This document shows positions 52,922 through 61,416 of a stretch of DNA of 64,000 bases, piece by piece (position 1 is the stretch's first letter; the number at the start of each line of letters is the position of its first letter). Source of the DNA: Palsa-504 sp963808615 (GTDB taxonomy: Bacteria; Actinomycetota; Actinomycetes; Streptosporangiales; Streptosporangiaceae). Both the position numbers and the translations under genes were made by a program. A model generated the notes under the pieces. That model searched no databases and was not told the DNA's origin. It saw only the letters and a list, made by a program, of their open reading frames with translations. The stretch is from NCBI GenBank assembly GCA_963808615.1, contig CAWEGV010000010.1, positions 372,001 through 436,000 of the forward strand, given 5' to 3'.

Positions 52922-54088
52922 ATGACTGATTTCCGGCTCGCAGAACGCATGTCCAGGCTCGGCACCGAATCGGCGTTCGAGGTACTGGCCAGGGCCAAGG
53001 CCATGGAGGCCGCTGGCCACAAGATCATCCACCTGGAAATCGGCGAGCCGGATTTCCCGACCGCCAGCCATATCGTCGAGGCCGCCGTCGAGGCTCTGCG
53101 GGCCGGCCACACCCACTACGTGCCCGCTCCGGGAATCCCGCCGCTGCGCGAGGCGGTGGCCGCATTCCTTGAGCGCACCGGCCGGATGCGGGTCACGCCC
53201 GACCGGGTCGTGGTGACACCGGGGGCCAAGCCGATCATGTTCTTCACCATCATGGCCCTGGCCGGCGAGGGCGACGAGGTCCTGTATCCCGATCCTGGCT
53301 TCCCGATGTACGAGTCGATCACCTCGTTCGCGGGCGCGGTCCCCGTCCCGGTGCCGCTGCGTGAGCGCAACGACTTCCGCATCGATGTCGGCGAGCTGGA
53401 CCGGCTGATCACCGACCGGTCCAGACTGCTCATCATCAACTCGCCGCACAACCCGTGCGGCAGCGCGCTGACCCGTGAGGACTGCGAGGCGATCGCGGAC
53501 ATCGCCATGCGGCACGACCTGATCGTGCTCACCGACGAGGTGTACTGGGCCATCCGTTACGGCCCGCAGCACGCCAGCGTGCTCGCCGTGGACGGGATGG
53601 CCGACCGGACGATCCTGCTCGATGGCTGGTCCAAGAGCTACGCCATGACCGGATGGCGGCTCGGCTTCGGCGTGTTCCCGCCTGCCCTGGTCGAGCCGAT
53701 CACCCGGCTGGCCATCAACTCGGTGTCGTGCACGTCGGCGTTCAGCCAGTACGCGGCGATCGCGGCGCTGGAAGGCTCGCAGCAGCCGGTCGAGGCGATG
53801 GTCGAGGAGTTCCGCCGGCGCAGGGACATCATCGTCGCGGGCCTGAACGACATCCCCGGCATCAGCTGCCTGGAGCCGCAGGGCGCCTTCTACGTGTTCC
53901 CGAACATCACCGCGACCGGCCTGACCTCAGCGGAATTCCAGGCCCGGCTGCTGCAGGACGCTGGCGTGGCCGCGCTGGCCGGCACCGCCTTCGGCTCGTA
54001 CGGCGAGGGCTTCGCCCGGTTCTCCTACGCCAACTCGGTGGAGAACATCAAGTCGGCGCTGGAGGCGATCAGGGCGCAGCTCACCTGA
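52922..54088 (+). CDS. PLP-dependent aminotransferase, class I/II (fold type I)
   Basis: The 388-residue protein shows the aspartate-aminotransferase landmarks: HLEIGEPDFPTASHI, the N-P motif in IINSPHNPCGSALTR, LTDEVYWAIRYG with the cofactor Asp and Tyr, and DGWSKSYAMTGWRLGF with the Schiff-base Lys (about residue 236). The C-terminus includes GTAFGSYGEGFARFSYA with the substrate-binding Arg. The amino acid substrate is undetermined. The start has no strong ribosome site and may be leaderless. It ends two bases before a convergent small gene. Confidence 0.92.
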   Translation: MTDFRLAERMSRLGTESAFEVLARAKAMEAAGHKIIHLEIGEPDFPTASHIVEAAVEALRAGHTHYVPAPGIPPLREAVAAFLERTGRMRVTPDRVVVTPGAKPIMFFTIMALAGEGDEVLYPDPGFPMYESITSFAGAVPVPVPLRERNDFRIDVGELDRLITDRSRLLIINSPHNPCGSALTREDCEAIADIAMRHDLIVLTDEVYWAIRYGPQHASVLAVDGMADRTILLDGWSKSYAMTGWRLGFGVFPPALVEPITRLAINSVSCTSAFSQYAAIAALEGSQQPVEAMVEEFRRRRDIIVAGLNDIPGISCLEPQGAFYVFPNITATGLTSAEFQARLLQDAGVAALAGTAFGSYGEGFARFSYANSVENIKSALEAIRAQLT

Positions 54089-54089
54089 C

Positions 54090-54290
54090 TCAGACGATCT
54101 CGTCCTCGCCCTCGTCCATGTTGAGGAACTCCTGGGCCGCTGCGCCCATCGACAGGTCCCCGGGCTGAAGGCCCTCGTCTGGACCAGGATCGGCCGCATC
54201 CGGGTTGATCTTCACGTACGGCGGCAACTGGGGCTCAGACCATACGACCTTCTTGCGCTTGCCTATGACCCAGCGCCGAATCCTGACCAT
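54090..54290 (-). CDS. Small conserved-looking protein of unknown function
   Basis: The 66-residue protein has a basic N-terminal part (VRIRRWVIGKRKKVVWSEPQ), then an acidic C-terminus (FLNMDEGEDEIV). It looks like a compact cytoplasmic protein, and it is packed exactly between two neighbours, which argues for reality. No family is recognised. Confidence 0.5.
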   Translation of the reverse strand: MVRIRRWVIGKRKKVVWSEPQLPPYVKINPDAADPGPDEGLQPGDLSMGAAAQEFLNMDEGEDEIV

Positions 54291-54295
54291 ATGTT

Positions 54296-55138
54296 CTATC
54301 TACCCACCACATCGTCTCTAATCGCAGCAGCCCGGCCTGCCTGCTGCTCGCCGGGCTGCTGGATGTCGGGCCGGCGTACGGCCAGGTAGCCGACCAGGAC
54401 GGCCACGATGATCGTGGTGATCAGCGCCACCGGCCCGTCGCCGTAGTTGGCGCCGCTGAGCGAGTGCGGCTTGCTGAAGTAGTCGGCGAACGAGGCGCCC
54501 AGCGGCCGGGTCACCACGTAGGCGCACCAGAACGCCACCACGGAGTTGAGCCTGAACCACTTCCAGGCCACCGCGGGGATCAGGATGACGACGAAGAACA
54601 AGATCCCGGACGCGAGATAGCCCAGGTGCAAAGCCACGGCCGTGTAGTCGCCCAGGGCGGTGCCCAGCGCGAACGTGGCGAACACCACGGCCCAGTAGTA
54701 GATTTCCCGCCGCTGCGTATAGATGCTGTGGATCGACAACGTGCGCTCGCTGCGGTACCACAGTACGAAGACGGCGGCCAGCACGACGGCCCACAGGGCG
54801 GTGGTGCCGGAGTAGGGGATGCCGAGGTACAGGTGCATCACATCCGCCACGCCGGTGCCGAAGATCGCGATCGAGTAGGCGAAGGCCCAGTAGGCGGCGG
54901 CGACGTAGCGGGTGGTCCGGAACTGCCAGACCAGGGCGATGAGGAAGATCCCGGCCTCGATGGCCCCGGCCTCCAGCCGGCCGGTGCTCACGGCCAGGTA
55001 GTCAGAGGTGGCCTCTCCGCCGGCCGTGGTGAGGATCTTGATCACCCAGAACAGGAAGATGATCTCGGGGACCTTGGCGGCGACCGGCTCGGGGAAGAAC
55101 CCCCGTCTATGGCGTGGCACGACGCCGATGATAGCCAC
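54296..55138 (-). CDS. COG4705-type integral membrane protein
   Basis: The 280-residue protein has about seven hydrophobic helices, with EAGIFLIALVWQFRTTRYVA, then AYWAFAYSIAIFGTGVADVM, YYWAVVFATFALGTALGDYT and FWCAYVVTRPLGASFADYFS. The repeated A-L/R-P-L-G-A/T-x-x-x-D-x/Y motifs are typical of the membrane-anchored COG4705 family, which has no proven function. The GTG at 55138 is the longest start; GTG near 55120 is an alternative. It is followed by the small gene at 54290 on the same strand. Confidence 0.8.
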   Translation of the reverse strand: MAIIGVVPRHRRGFFPEPVAAKVPEIIFLFWVIKILTTAGGEATSDYLAVSTGRLEAGAIEAGIFLIALVWQFRTTRYVAAAYWAFAYSIAIFGTGVADVMHLYLGIPYSGTTALWAVVLAAVFVLWYRSERTLSIHSIYTQRREIYYWAVVFATFALGTALGDYTAVALHLGYLASGILFFVVILIPAVAWKWFRLNSVVAFWCAYVVTRPLGASFADYFSKPHSLSGANYGDGPVALITTIIVAVLVGYLAVRRPDIQQPGEQQAGRAAAIRDDVVGR

Positions 55139-55164
55139 AGAACCTTACGCGCGGCGAAGATAGA

Positions 55165-55235
55165 GGCGGAGACGGGAATCGAACCCGTGTACAGGGCTTT
55201 GCAGGCCCTTGCCTAAGCCACTCGGCCACTCCGCC
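55165..55235 (-). tRNA. tRNA-Cys(GCA)
   Basis: The reverse strand folds with acceptor GGCGGAG/CTCCGCC, anticodon stem GGGCC/GGCCC-like around CTGCAAA (anticodon GCA), a T-arm ACGGG/CCCGT and discriminator U. CCA is not encoded. Confidence 0.93.
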
Positions 55236-55270
55236 ACAAGGGCATGCCGCACGGGCATCCGGACCCTCGG

Positions 55271-55343
55271 AGCGGACGACGGGATTCGAACCCGCGACCC
55301 TCACCTTGGCAAGGTGATGCTCTACCAACTGAGCCACGTCCGC
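55271..55343 (-). tRNA. tRNA-Gly(GCC)
   Basis: The reverse strand folds with acceptor GCGGACG/CGTCCGC, anticodon stem CACCT/AGGTG around TTGCCAA (anticodon GCC), T-arm CGGGTTCGAATCCCG and discriminator U. It is 36 bp from tRNA-Cys, same strand; CCA is not encoded. Confidence 0.95.
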
Positions 55344-55469
55344 GCGCACCCGGGGTGCGTTCAAGAACTGTAGCCGATCCTACCGCCGGCGCAAACTCCG
55401 AGCCGGCGCTCCGGCCCCCGCTGCCATGCTTCGATGAAGGCCGAAACACGCCTGGGCTACCGTCGGACC

Positions 55470-56246
55470 ATGACCGTGCCCGCCCAGCCTGTTCCATACG
55501 ACACCGACCTCGCCCAGCCGGCCGCGCTGATCGCGGACCCGACCCGGGCCGCGATGCTGCGCGCGCTGCTGGCCGGGCGCCCGCTGGCCGCAGGGGAGCT
55601 GGCCCGGCTGGCCGGGGTCAGCGCCGCGACGGCCAGCTTCCACCTGGCCAAGCTCCGCGAGGGGAACATGATCGAGGTGGCCAGGCAGGGGCGGCACCGC
55701 TACTACCGCCTGGCCGGCCATGAGGTGGCCGCCGCGCTCGAGGCGCTCGGCCTGATCAGCCCGGCACTGCCGGTCCGCACCCTGCGGCAGTCCCGCGAGG
55801 CGGCCGCGCTGGCCGGGGCCCGTACCTGCTACGACCACCTGGCGGGCCGGGCCGGGGTCGAGCTTCTCGAGGCCCTGGTCCGGCACGGCCTCCTGATCAG
55901 AGAGAAACAAAGATCATTTTCCCGAACGGGCCGTGGTGATAGCGCCACTGCCACGCGCTTCGAAGTCACAGCGGCCGGAGCGAAGACGTTTGCCTCGTTC
56001 GGGATAAATGTGAGGGAAATACGGCGGTCACGGCGGACCTTCGCCGGGGAGTGTATCGACTGGACCCAGCGCCGCGGGCACCTGAACGGTGCCCTGGCCG
56101 CCGCCATCACCGCCCGGCTGTTCGACCTCGGCTGGATCGAGCGCGGCCCTCGCCGCCGCAGTGTGCGCATCACCGCGGCGGGCGTCGAGGGCCTGGCCTT
56201 CACCTTCGGGCTAGACCTTGCGGAGGAAGGACCGGCGCTCGGCTAG
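55470..56246 (+). CDS. ArsR-family winged-helix regulator with extra C-terminal domain
   Basis: Residues about 14-90 form an ArsR helix-turn-helix: LIADPTRAAMLRALLAGRPL, then LARLAGVSAATASFHLAKLR and VARQGRHRYYRLAGHEVAAA. The rest (residues 100-258) is a second domain containing RTCYDHLAGRAGVELLEALV and FAGECIDWTQRRGHLNGALA, with His and Cys residues that could bind metal or a ligand. This two-part form is common in actinobacteria and controls neighbouring genes. Start ATG 55470 is assumed; it may be leaderless. It overlaps the damaged NIPSNAP gene by 36 bp tail to tail. Confidence 0.88.
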   Translation: MTVPAQPVPYDTDLAQPAALIADPTRAAMLRALLAGRPLAAGELARLAGVSAATASFHLAKLREGNMIEVARQGRHRYYRLAGHEVAAALEALGLISPALPVRTLRQSREAAALAGARTCYDHLAGRAGVELLEALVRHGLLIREKQRSFSRTGRGDSATATRFEVTAAGAKTFASFGINVREIRRSRRTFAGECIDWTQRRGHLNGALAAAITARLFDLGWIERGPRRRSVRITAAGVEGLAFTFGLDLAEEGPALG

Positions 56247-56510
56247 GACGCAGCGCGCCTGCCTGACGAACGCCACGTTGGCCTGGGCGTCGGGATCGGC
56301 GGCGAGCCGCGCACGGTACTGCTCGTCGCCGGCCAGCGAATCGAAGTCGAGCAGTGCCAGCGCGAAGTCGTTGGCGCCCTCTTTGGGCAGTTAGAACCCG
56401 GTCAGCCGACCGCCGCAGCGCTCGATGATGGGCGGCCACGTGGTGGCGTACTTCTCGAAATCCTCGATGCCATGCGGGTCGAGCGTGTACTGGATCACGC
56501 AGGTGGTCAT
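56211..56510 (-). pseudogene. NIPSNAP-family protein with a nonsense codon
   Basis: From ATG 56510 (AAGGGGACATC upstream) the protein reads VIQYTLDPHGIEDFEKYATT and RCGGRLTGF, then meets TAA at 56391-56393. The same frame resumes LPKEGANDFALALLDFDSLA and ends with QARCVLAERRSFLRKV at 56211. NIPSNAP proteins are about 100 residues, so the gene would be complete without the stop. It overlaps the end of the ArsR gene. Confidence 0.8.
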
Positions 56511-56624
56511 GATGTCCCCTTCCGTCGGGCCGTCTGAGCTGATGCCCTCACCGACGGTAGGCCAGGGGAAATTTGCACCGGGGCCGAACCATCGGCGGCG
56601 CCCGGACGTGGGAAGCTGTCGGTC

Positions 56625-58163
56625 ATGCGAGAAGTGGTGGTAGACGGAAGCGTGCTGACCATCAACGATGTCGTGGCGGTCTCGCGCGGGCAGGCGCGGG
56701 CCAGCCTGGGCCCCGGCGTGGCGCAGCAGATGGAGGCGAGCCGCTCGGTCGTGGTGCAGGCGCTCAGCGGCGGCGCGCCGGTGTACGGGGTGAACACCGG
56801 GTTCGGCGCCCTGGTCGACACCCCGATCTCCGAAGCCGACCTGACCACGCTGCAGGGCGCGATCGTGCGCTCGCATTCGGCTGCGACCGGCGAGCCCCTC
56901 GACGACCAGGCGGTACGCGCCGTCTTGCTGCTGCGGGCGCGGACGCTCGCGGCCGGTTACTCCGGGGTGCGGGTCGACCTGCCCGCCCGCCTGCTCGAGC
57001 TGCTGGCGCTGGACCTGCTGCCGGTCATCCCGGGCAAGGGATCGGTGGGCGCCTCCGGGGACCTGGCCCAGCTCGCGCACCTGGCCCAGCCGCTGATCGG
57101 CGAGGGACGCCTGCGTGCCCCCGGTGACGATGCGGGCGGCCGCCCGGCCGCCGAGGTGCTGGCCGAGCACGGCCTCCAGCCACTGACGCTGGCCCCCAAG
57201 GAGGGCTTGTCACTGGTCAACGGGACCGAGCCGATGCAGGCACTGCTCGCGTTCTCGGTGCATGACGCCGAGATGCTGGTGCAGGCCGCGGACGTGGCCT
57301 GCGCGCTGTCGATCGAGGCGCTGCTCGGCACCGACCGGCCCTACGACGAGCGGGTCCAGGCCCTACGGCCGCATCCGGGCCAGCTGGCCAGCGCGGCCAA
57401 CCTGCGCGCGCTGCTGGCCGGGTCACCGCTGCTGGCCAGTCACCGGCACAGCAGGCACGCCGTGCAGGACGCGTACTGCCTGCGCTGCGCGCCGCAGGTG
57501 CACGGGGCGGTCCGGGACGTGCTCGGCTTCGCGCGGCAGATCCTCACCACCGAGCTGGGCGCGGTGGTGGACAACCCGGTCATCGTGCCCGACGGCGAGG
57601 TCATGACGACGGGGAACTTCCACGGCGAGCCGCTGGCGTTCGCCGCTGACATGCTGGCCATGGGCCTGGCCGAGCTGGCCTCCATCAGCGAGCGCCGGGT
57701 CGACCGGATGCTCGACCCGGCGTTCTCCCGCGGCCTGCCGCCGTTCCTGGCCCCCGCGGCCGGCACCAACTCCGGCTTCATGCTCGCCCAGTACACCGCG
57801 GCCTCGCTGGTCAGCGAGAACAAGGTCCTCGCCCACCCGGCCAGCGTCGACACCATCCCGACCTCGGGCAAGCAGGAGGATCACGTGTCGATGGGCTGGA
57901 CCGCGGTGCGCAAGCTGCGTGACGTGGTGGCCAACGTGCGCAGCTGCCTGGCCGTCGAGATCTGCTGCGGCACCCAGGGCGTGGACCTGCGGGCCTCGAT
58001 CGCGTCGCCCAGCGTGCCGCTGCAGGCCGTGCATGCCCTGGTGCGGGCGTCGGTGCCGCCGATGGACGTCGACCGGGAGGTGGCCGGGCAGATCGCCGCC
58101 GTCGACGCGCTGCTGCCGGAGATATGCCGGGTGGCCGCCGAACGAGCCGGGTCCTTCCGGTAG
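56625..58163 (+). CDS. hutH: Histidine ammonia-lyase
   Basis: The 512-residue protein has the MIO-forming Ala-Ser-Gly at residues 143-145 in GKGSVGASGDLAQLAHLAQP. It also has NTGFGAL, NGTEPMQALLAF, QDAYCLRCAPQVHGAVRD and SGKQEDHVSMG, all conserved in histidine ammonia-lyases. It deaminates histidine to urocanate, the first step of histidine degradation. The length is usual. No other hut genes are in the window. The DinB gene follows 20 bp later and may be co-transcribed. Confidence 0.93.
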   Translation: MREVVVDGSVLTINDVVAVSRGQARASLGPGVAQQMEASRSVVVQALSGGAPVYGVNTGFGALVDTPISEADLTTLQGAIVRSHSAATGEPLDDQAVRAVLLLRARTLAAGYSGVRVDLPARLLELLALDLLPVIPGKGSVGASGDLAQLAHLAQPLIGEGRLRAPGDDAGGRPAAEVLAEHGLQPLTLAPKEGLSLVNGTEPMQALLAFSVHDAEMLVQAADVACALSIEALLGTDRPYDERVQALRPHPGQLASAANLRALLAGSPLLASHRHSRHAVQDAYCLRCAPQVHGAVRDVLGFARQILTTELGAVVDNPVIVPDGEVMTTGNFHGEPLAFAADMLAMGLAELASISERRVDRMLDPAFSRGLPPFLAPAAGTNSGFMLAQYTAASLVSENKVLAHPASVDTIPTSGKQEDHVSMGWTAVRKLRDVVANVRSCLAVEICCGTQGVDLRASIASPSVPLQAVHALVRASVPPMDVDREVAGQIAAVDALLPEICRVAAERAGSFR

Positions 58164-58183
58164 CGGTGGAGGAGAATCGGATC

Positions 58184-58684
58184 ATGGACCAAGAGACTCA
58201 GGTACTTCTGCAGTTCCTCGACGCCGAGCGTGAGCATGTCCTGGGCATCCTGGACGGCTTCTCCGAAGAGCAGCTGCGGAGGCCGGTGCTTCCCTCGGGC
58301 TGGTGCTGCCTGGGCCTGGTCAAGCACCTGGCCCTGGCCGACGAGCACTACTGGTTCCAGTGCGTGGTCGCTGGCGAGTCGTTTGATTTCCTGCCCGAGG
58401 GCCAGGACGACGAATGGCAGCTGGGACCCGGTGAATCGGCCGAGGACGTCTTCAGCCTGTACCGGCAGGAAATCGAGCGCTCGAACGCCATCATCGCGGC
58501 CACCCCGCTCGACATGGCGCCGCGGCAGCTCGACCCGCACTGGGGGGAATGGGGCAAGAGGTTCACCGACCTCAGGTTCGTCATGCTGCACGTGCTCAAG
58601 GAGACCGCCTGCCATGCTGGCCACCTGGACGCGGTAGCCGAGCTCCTGGACGGCCGCCAGTGGATCGTTCTGGGGGAGCGCTAG
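58184..58684 (+). CDS. DinB/DUF664-family protein
   Basis: The 166-residue protein has the DinB-like pattern: VLLQFLDAEREHVLGILDGF, then CCLGLVKHLALADEHYWFQC (His ligand in VKH), and FVMLHVLKETACHAGHLDAV with two His in H-x-x-H spacing. A metal-binding four-helix bundle is expected. The start at 58184 follows GGAGGAG at about 13 bases; GTG 58166 is an alternative. It is probably in one operon with hutH. A relative lies at 44684-45181 in the island. Confidence 0.88.
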   Translation: MDQETQVLLQFLDAEREHVLGILDGFSEEQLRRPVLPSGWCCLGLVKHLALADEHYWFQCVVAGESFDFLPEGQDDEWQLGPGESAEDVFSLYRQEIERSNAIIAATPLDMAPRQLDPHWGEWGKRFTDLRFVMLHVLKETACHAGHLDAVAELLDGRQWIVLGER

Positions 58685-58736
58685 CCTGACTCGCCCGTTC
58701 GAGCCTAGGCCACGGGGCCGGGCTGGCGGTCCGGGG

Positions 58737-59207
58737 TCAGGCCCGGCGGAGAAGGTCGTTCAGCTCGGTTTCGAGGTCGATGTAGCTGGTTTCCTGGCCG
58801 GCCGGGACGATGCTATAGGTGCGCCGGAGGAACGCGGACATGGCCTGGGCTGGCGCTTCAAAATGCGCCTCCCCGAAGGGGGAAGACAACTCGATGTTCA
58901 GGACGGCGTAGTCGGCGTCGGCCGTCCCGATCACGTCCAGGTCCTCAGCTTCGGCGCAGGACTGCGCGGAGGGCCACACCTTTACGTCTCCCTCGCCCTG
59001 GGGCGACTCGATTCCGGCCGCGAGCAGGTCTCTGGCGAAGATCCACTCGACCGGCTCATCGGTGCCAACATGGAACGCCATGCGTACCGCGTATGGGTCC
59101 CTGCCGCTGTAGTGCAGACTTGCCACGAGCGGAACAATCGTTTGCTGCGGGACGACAAGCCTGAGCCCGAGCTCAGCCGAGATCGTCGTGCTGCTGCTTC
59201 TGCTCAC
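58737..59207 (-). CDS. SsgA-family sporulation/cell-division regulator
   Basis: The 156-residue protein has the SsgA-like blocks LRLVVPQQTIVPLVASLHYS, then YAVRMAFHVGTDEPVEWIFA, ARDLLAAGIESPQGEGDVKV and APAQAMSAFLRRTYSIVPAG. SsgA-like proteins, known only from morphologically complex actinomycetes, guide septum placement and cell-wall remodelling in sporulation. Which paralogue (SsgB or another) cannot be told. This is the best single clue to the type of organism. A long upstream region (59208-59765) carries AT-rich palindromes. Confidence 0.92.
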   Translation of the reverse strand: MSRSSSTTISAELGLRLVVPQQTIVPLVASLHYSGRDPYAVRMAFHVGTDEPVEWIFARDLLAAGIESPQGEGDVKVWPSAQSCAEAEDLDVIGTADADYAVLNIELSSPFGEAHFEAPAQAMSAFLRRTYSIVPAGQETSYIDLETELNDLLRRA

Positions 59208-59765
59208 CTGTTACCCAACCCTACCTAGCCAACTTCGGGGCGCCCGGACTCTGCCGATACCAAGCGGCCGGTTGGTGACGCGGGCGCACACGGAGGGTGA
59301 AGTTGCCCCAGGTGATCAGCATCCCGTTTTGCGCCTTTCGTGCCTAACCGGAGGACAGGCCAGCGCCGCTGCCTTGACCTGGACAAATGCCGCCCAGTTC
59401 GGGCAATGGCGTTGCTGCAGTTTAGTGTTTCTGCCCGGAGATTGCATAGCCTGTGACGCTGATCTCATGGGCTAATCGACAAATTTGTCACTACTAAGCT
59501 ACTAGTTGTGATAACCGGCGTCCCGATGCGTACGATTGCATAATTTCGTCGTTACACACTGTTATCAACGTGCCGTGGGGAGGGAGCAGGCCCTGATTCC
59601 CGGACACCCGTGGCTTGATGGGCGGACCGGGCCCGCGTCCGGTGCTGCCACCCGCGATGCGGTGCGTCGCCGCGTGCCGCGGCATGCGGATATGCGCTAC
59701 CCTATGGGAGCGCCGCGACAAGGCAGCCGTGGTTCAGCCCTCGGCGGACAGCCGGTACCAGCGGC
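59208..59765. promoter_or_regulatory. AT-rich upstream region with palindromes
   Basis: The stretch at about 59440-59560 is markedly AT-rich. It has the palindrome GACAAATTTGTC at 59478-59489, GTTGTGATAAC near 59507 and GTTATCAAC near 59563. No protein is recognisable. It may contain the promoters of the SsgA-family gene and of tRNA-Val(CAC). Confidence 0.45.
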
Positions 59766-59837
59766 GGGCGATTGGCTCAGCGGGAGAGCGCCTCGTTCAC
59801 ACCGAGGAGGTCACTGGTTCGATCCCAGTATCGCCCA
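59766..59837 (+). tRNA. tRNA-Val(CAC), AICE attachment site
   Basis: The forward strand folds with acceptor GGGCGAT/ATCGCCC, D-arm GCTC/GAGC, anticodon stem CCTCG/CGAGG around TTCACAC (anticodon CAC) and T-arm ACTGG/CCAGT. It ends A-C-C-C rather than with an encoded CCA. An integrase gene faces it 76 bp away. Confidence 0.94.
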
Positions 59838-59848
59838 CCCAGCTCACC

Positions 59849-59880
59849 GGCCAGTTGCGATCTTGTAACTGGCCGTTTTT
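59849..59880 (+). terminator. Intrinsic terminator between tRNA-Val(CAC) and integrase
   Basis: A perfect 8-bp stem, GGCCAGTT (59849-59856) with AACTGGCC (59867-59874), is followed by GTTTTT. It would stop tRNA transcription and, on the other strand, the integrase operon. Confidence 0.85.
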
Positions 59881-59912
59881 AGTCCTCCGGCAGCAGCAAA
59901 CGGCAGCAACGG

Positions 59913-61136
59913 TCATGCGAGCCAGTCGCTGAGCTTGTGGAGCGCGTCACGGGTGGCATCGGACGGGGCTTCGGTGTAGATCTCCATCGTGACGGCGATC
60001 TTGCTGTGCCGCAGGATACGCATCGCCACTCGCGGGTGGACGTCGAGCGCGGCCAGCAGCGAAGCACAGGTCTTGCGGGTGCCGTGGACGGTGATCCGGG
60101 GTACCCGGGCGGCGATGATGCAGCGGTCGAAGCTGCGGCCAAAGTTGCGCGGCTCGATCGGGGTGCCGTGCCGGGTGGTGAATACCAAGCCGGTATCGAT
60201 CCAGCCGTTTCCCGCGCGGTCACGATCGGCATCCTGCTGCTTCTGGCGGCCCTTGAGTGCGGTCACGCACAAGTCGGGCAGTGGCAGCGGTGCCTCGGAG
60301 GTTTCGGTCTTGACCTCACGACGGATGAGCTGGTGACGCACACGCTGGAGCTGTTCTCCGACGTACAGCTCGGCGTCATCGAGGTCGACTTGATCCCAGG
60401 CCAGGCCGAGGACTTCACCCCTACGCAGGCCGAGGACGAGGACCAGGACGAAGGCTGCGTAGAGCGCTTCACGGGCGTGCCAAGCCGATTCGAGGAACCA
60501 CCGGGCGTCTTCGACGGTCCAAGCCTGGTGCTTGCGACGCTGCCTGGGCTCTCGGCGCTTGGTCATCTTGACCGCGGTGACTGGGTTGCGAGCGATTGTC
60601 TCGTCTTCGACCGCGCACGTCAGCGCGGCGCGGAGAACATCACGTGCGTCTTTGCGACTGCGCACAGAGAGCGTTCCACCACAACATTTCCCGACCGCGC
60701 AGCAGCGCCTTATGTCCTGGGGCCGCGCGGCGTCTTTTCCCTGTGCGCAGCATTGGCAGGTAACGGCGAGCTTATTTAGCCATTGCCGAATATCTTTAAC
60801 TTGTATCTTATCGAGGCTCTTGCAGCCGAGATACGGCATGATGTGCAGTCGGCTGAACATCTCGTATCTCTCGTACGTCTTGGGTGCGAGGTTTGGCTCC
60901 ACGATTTCCTTAAGCCAGTAGGCAAGGAATTCATTCAGTTTCGGAACGCTGGAGCTGACCTGTCCCCGGCTGGCCTGGCCCCGCAGGTTCCTCCAGTTCT
61001 GCCGTGCTTCCTCGTAGGTCTTGCCCCGGACGTACTTGCGGTACCGGCTGCCATCTGGCCTGATGCACCAAATGTACCCGCGCCAGCCGTCGCTGGACTG
61101 GTACAAGGAACCTTCGCTGTTCCCGCGCTTGCTCAA
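59913..61136 (-). CDS. int: AICE tyrosine integrase (pSAM2 type)
   Basis: The 407-residue protein has an arm-binding N-terminus (SLYQSSDGWRGYIWCIRPDG), a SAM-like domain and a catalytic domain. The Arg is in VLVLGLRRGEVLGLAW, H-x-x-R in ITVHGTRKTCASLLA, His in ILRHSKIAVTMEIYTE and the final Tyr in IYTE. A Cys-rich insert (CQCCAQGKDA, then RCCAVGKCCGG, residues about 128-155) is typical of this integrase group. Its start overlaps the end of the excisionase gene (ATGA). It targets tRNA-Val(CAC). Confidence 0.93.
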   Translation of the reverse strand: MSKRGNSEGSLYQSSDGWRGYIWCIRPDGSRYRKYVRGKTYEEARQNWRNLRGQASRGQVSSSVPKLNEFLAYWLKEIVEPNLAPKTYERYEMFSRLHIMPYLGCKSLDKIQVKDIRQWLNKLAVTCQCCAQGKDAARPQDIRRCCAVGKCCGGTLSVRSRKDARDVLRAALTCAVEDETIARNPVTAVKMTKRREPRQRRKHQAWTVEDARWFLESAWHAREALYAAFVLVLVLGLRRGEVLGLAWDQVDLDDAELYVGEQLQRVRHQLIRREVKTETSEAPLPLPDLCVTALKGRQKQQDADRDRAGNGWIDTGLVFTTRHGTPIEPRNFGRSFDRCIIAARVPRITVHGTRKTCASLLAALDVHPRVAMRILRHSKIAVTMEIYTEAPSDATRDALHKLSDWLA

Positions 61137-61345
61137 CTGCTGGCCTCCTGGGCTTTCCGGGCAACGTACTCATCAACATATTCCGGAAGGATACGCCTGT
61201 TACCGCCGTCCTTGATCGAGCGGATCTGACCAGACAAAACCAAATGCTTGGTCTTGGTCAGGCTGAACCCGAGCATCACCGCGACTTGTTTCGTGGTGTA
61301 CCACTTCGGCTGGACTGCCGACTGTTCCGCGATAGTGTCGGTCAC
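61133..61345 (-). CDS. xis: Excisionase (MerR-type helix-turn-helix)
   Basis: The 70-residue protein is a compact winged helix: WYTTKQVAVMLGFSLTKTKH, then LVLSGQIRSIKDGGNRRILP. This is the usual excisionase located directly upstream of an AICE integrase and overlapping it by four bases. It bends DNA to favour excision. GTG 61345 is chosen for the AAGGGAAGG site five bases upstream; GTG 61363 is also in frame. Confidence 0.9.
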   Translation of the reverse strand: MTDTIAEQSAVQPKWYTTKQVAVMLGFSLTKTKHLVLSGQIRSIKDGGNRRILPEYVDEYVARKAQEASS

Positions 61346-61416
61346 GCTTTCCTTCCCTTCCACAAGAGCCTAGACGATCTGGTTTTGACGCTTAATCGTC
61401 AGAGGTTGCCGTGATT

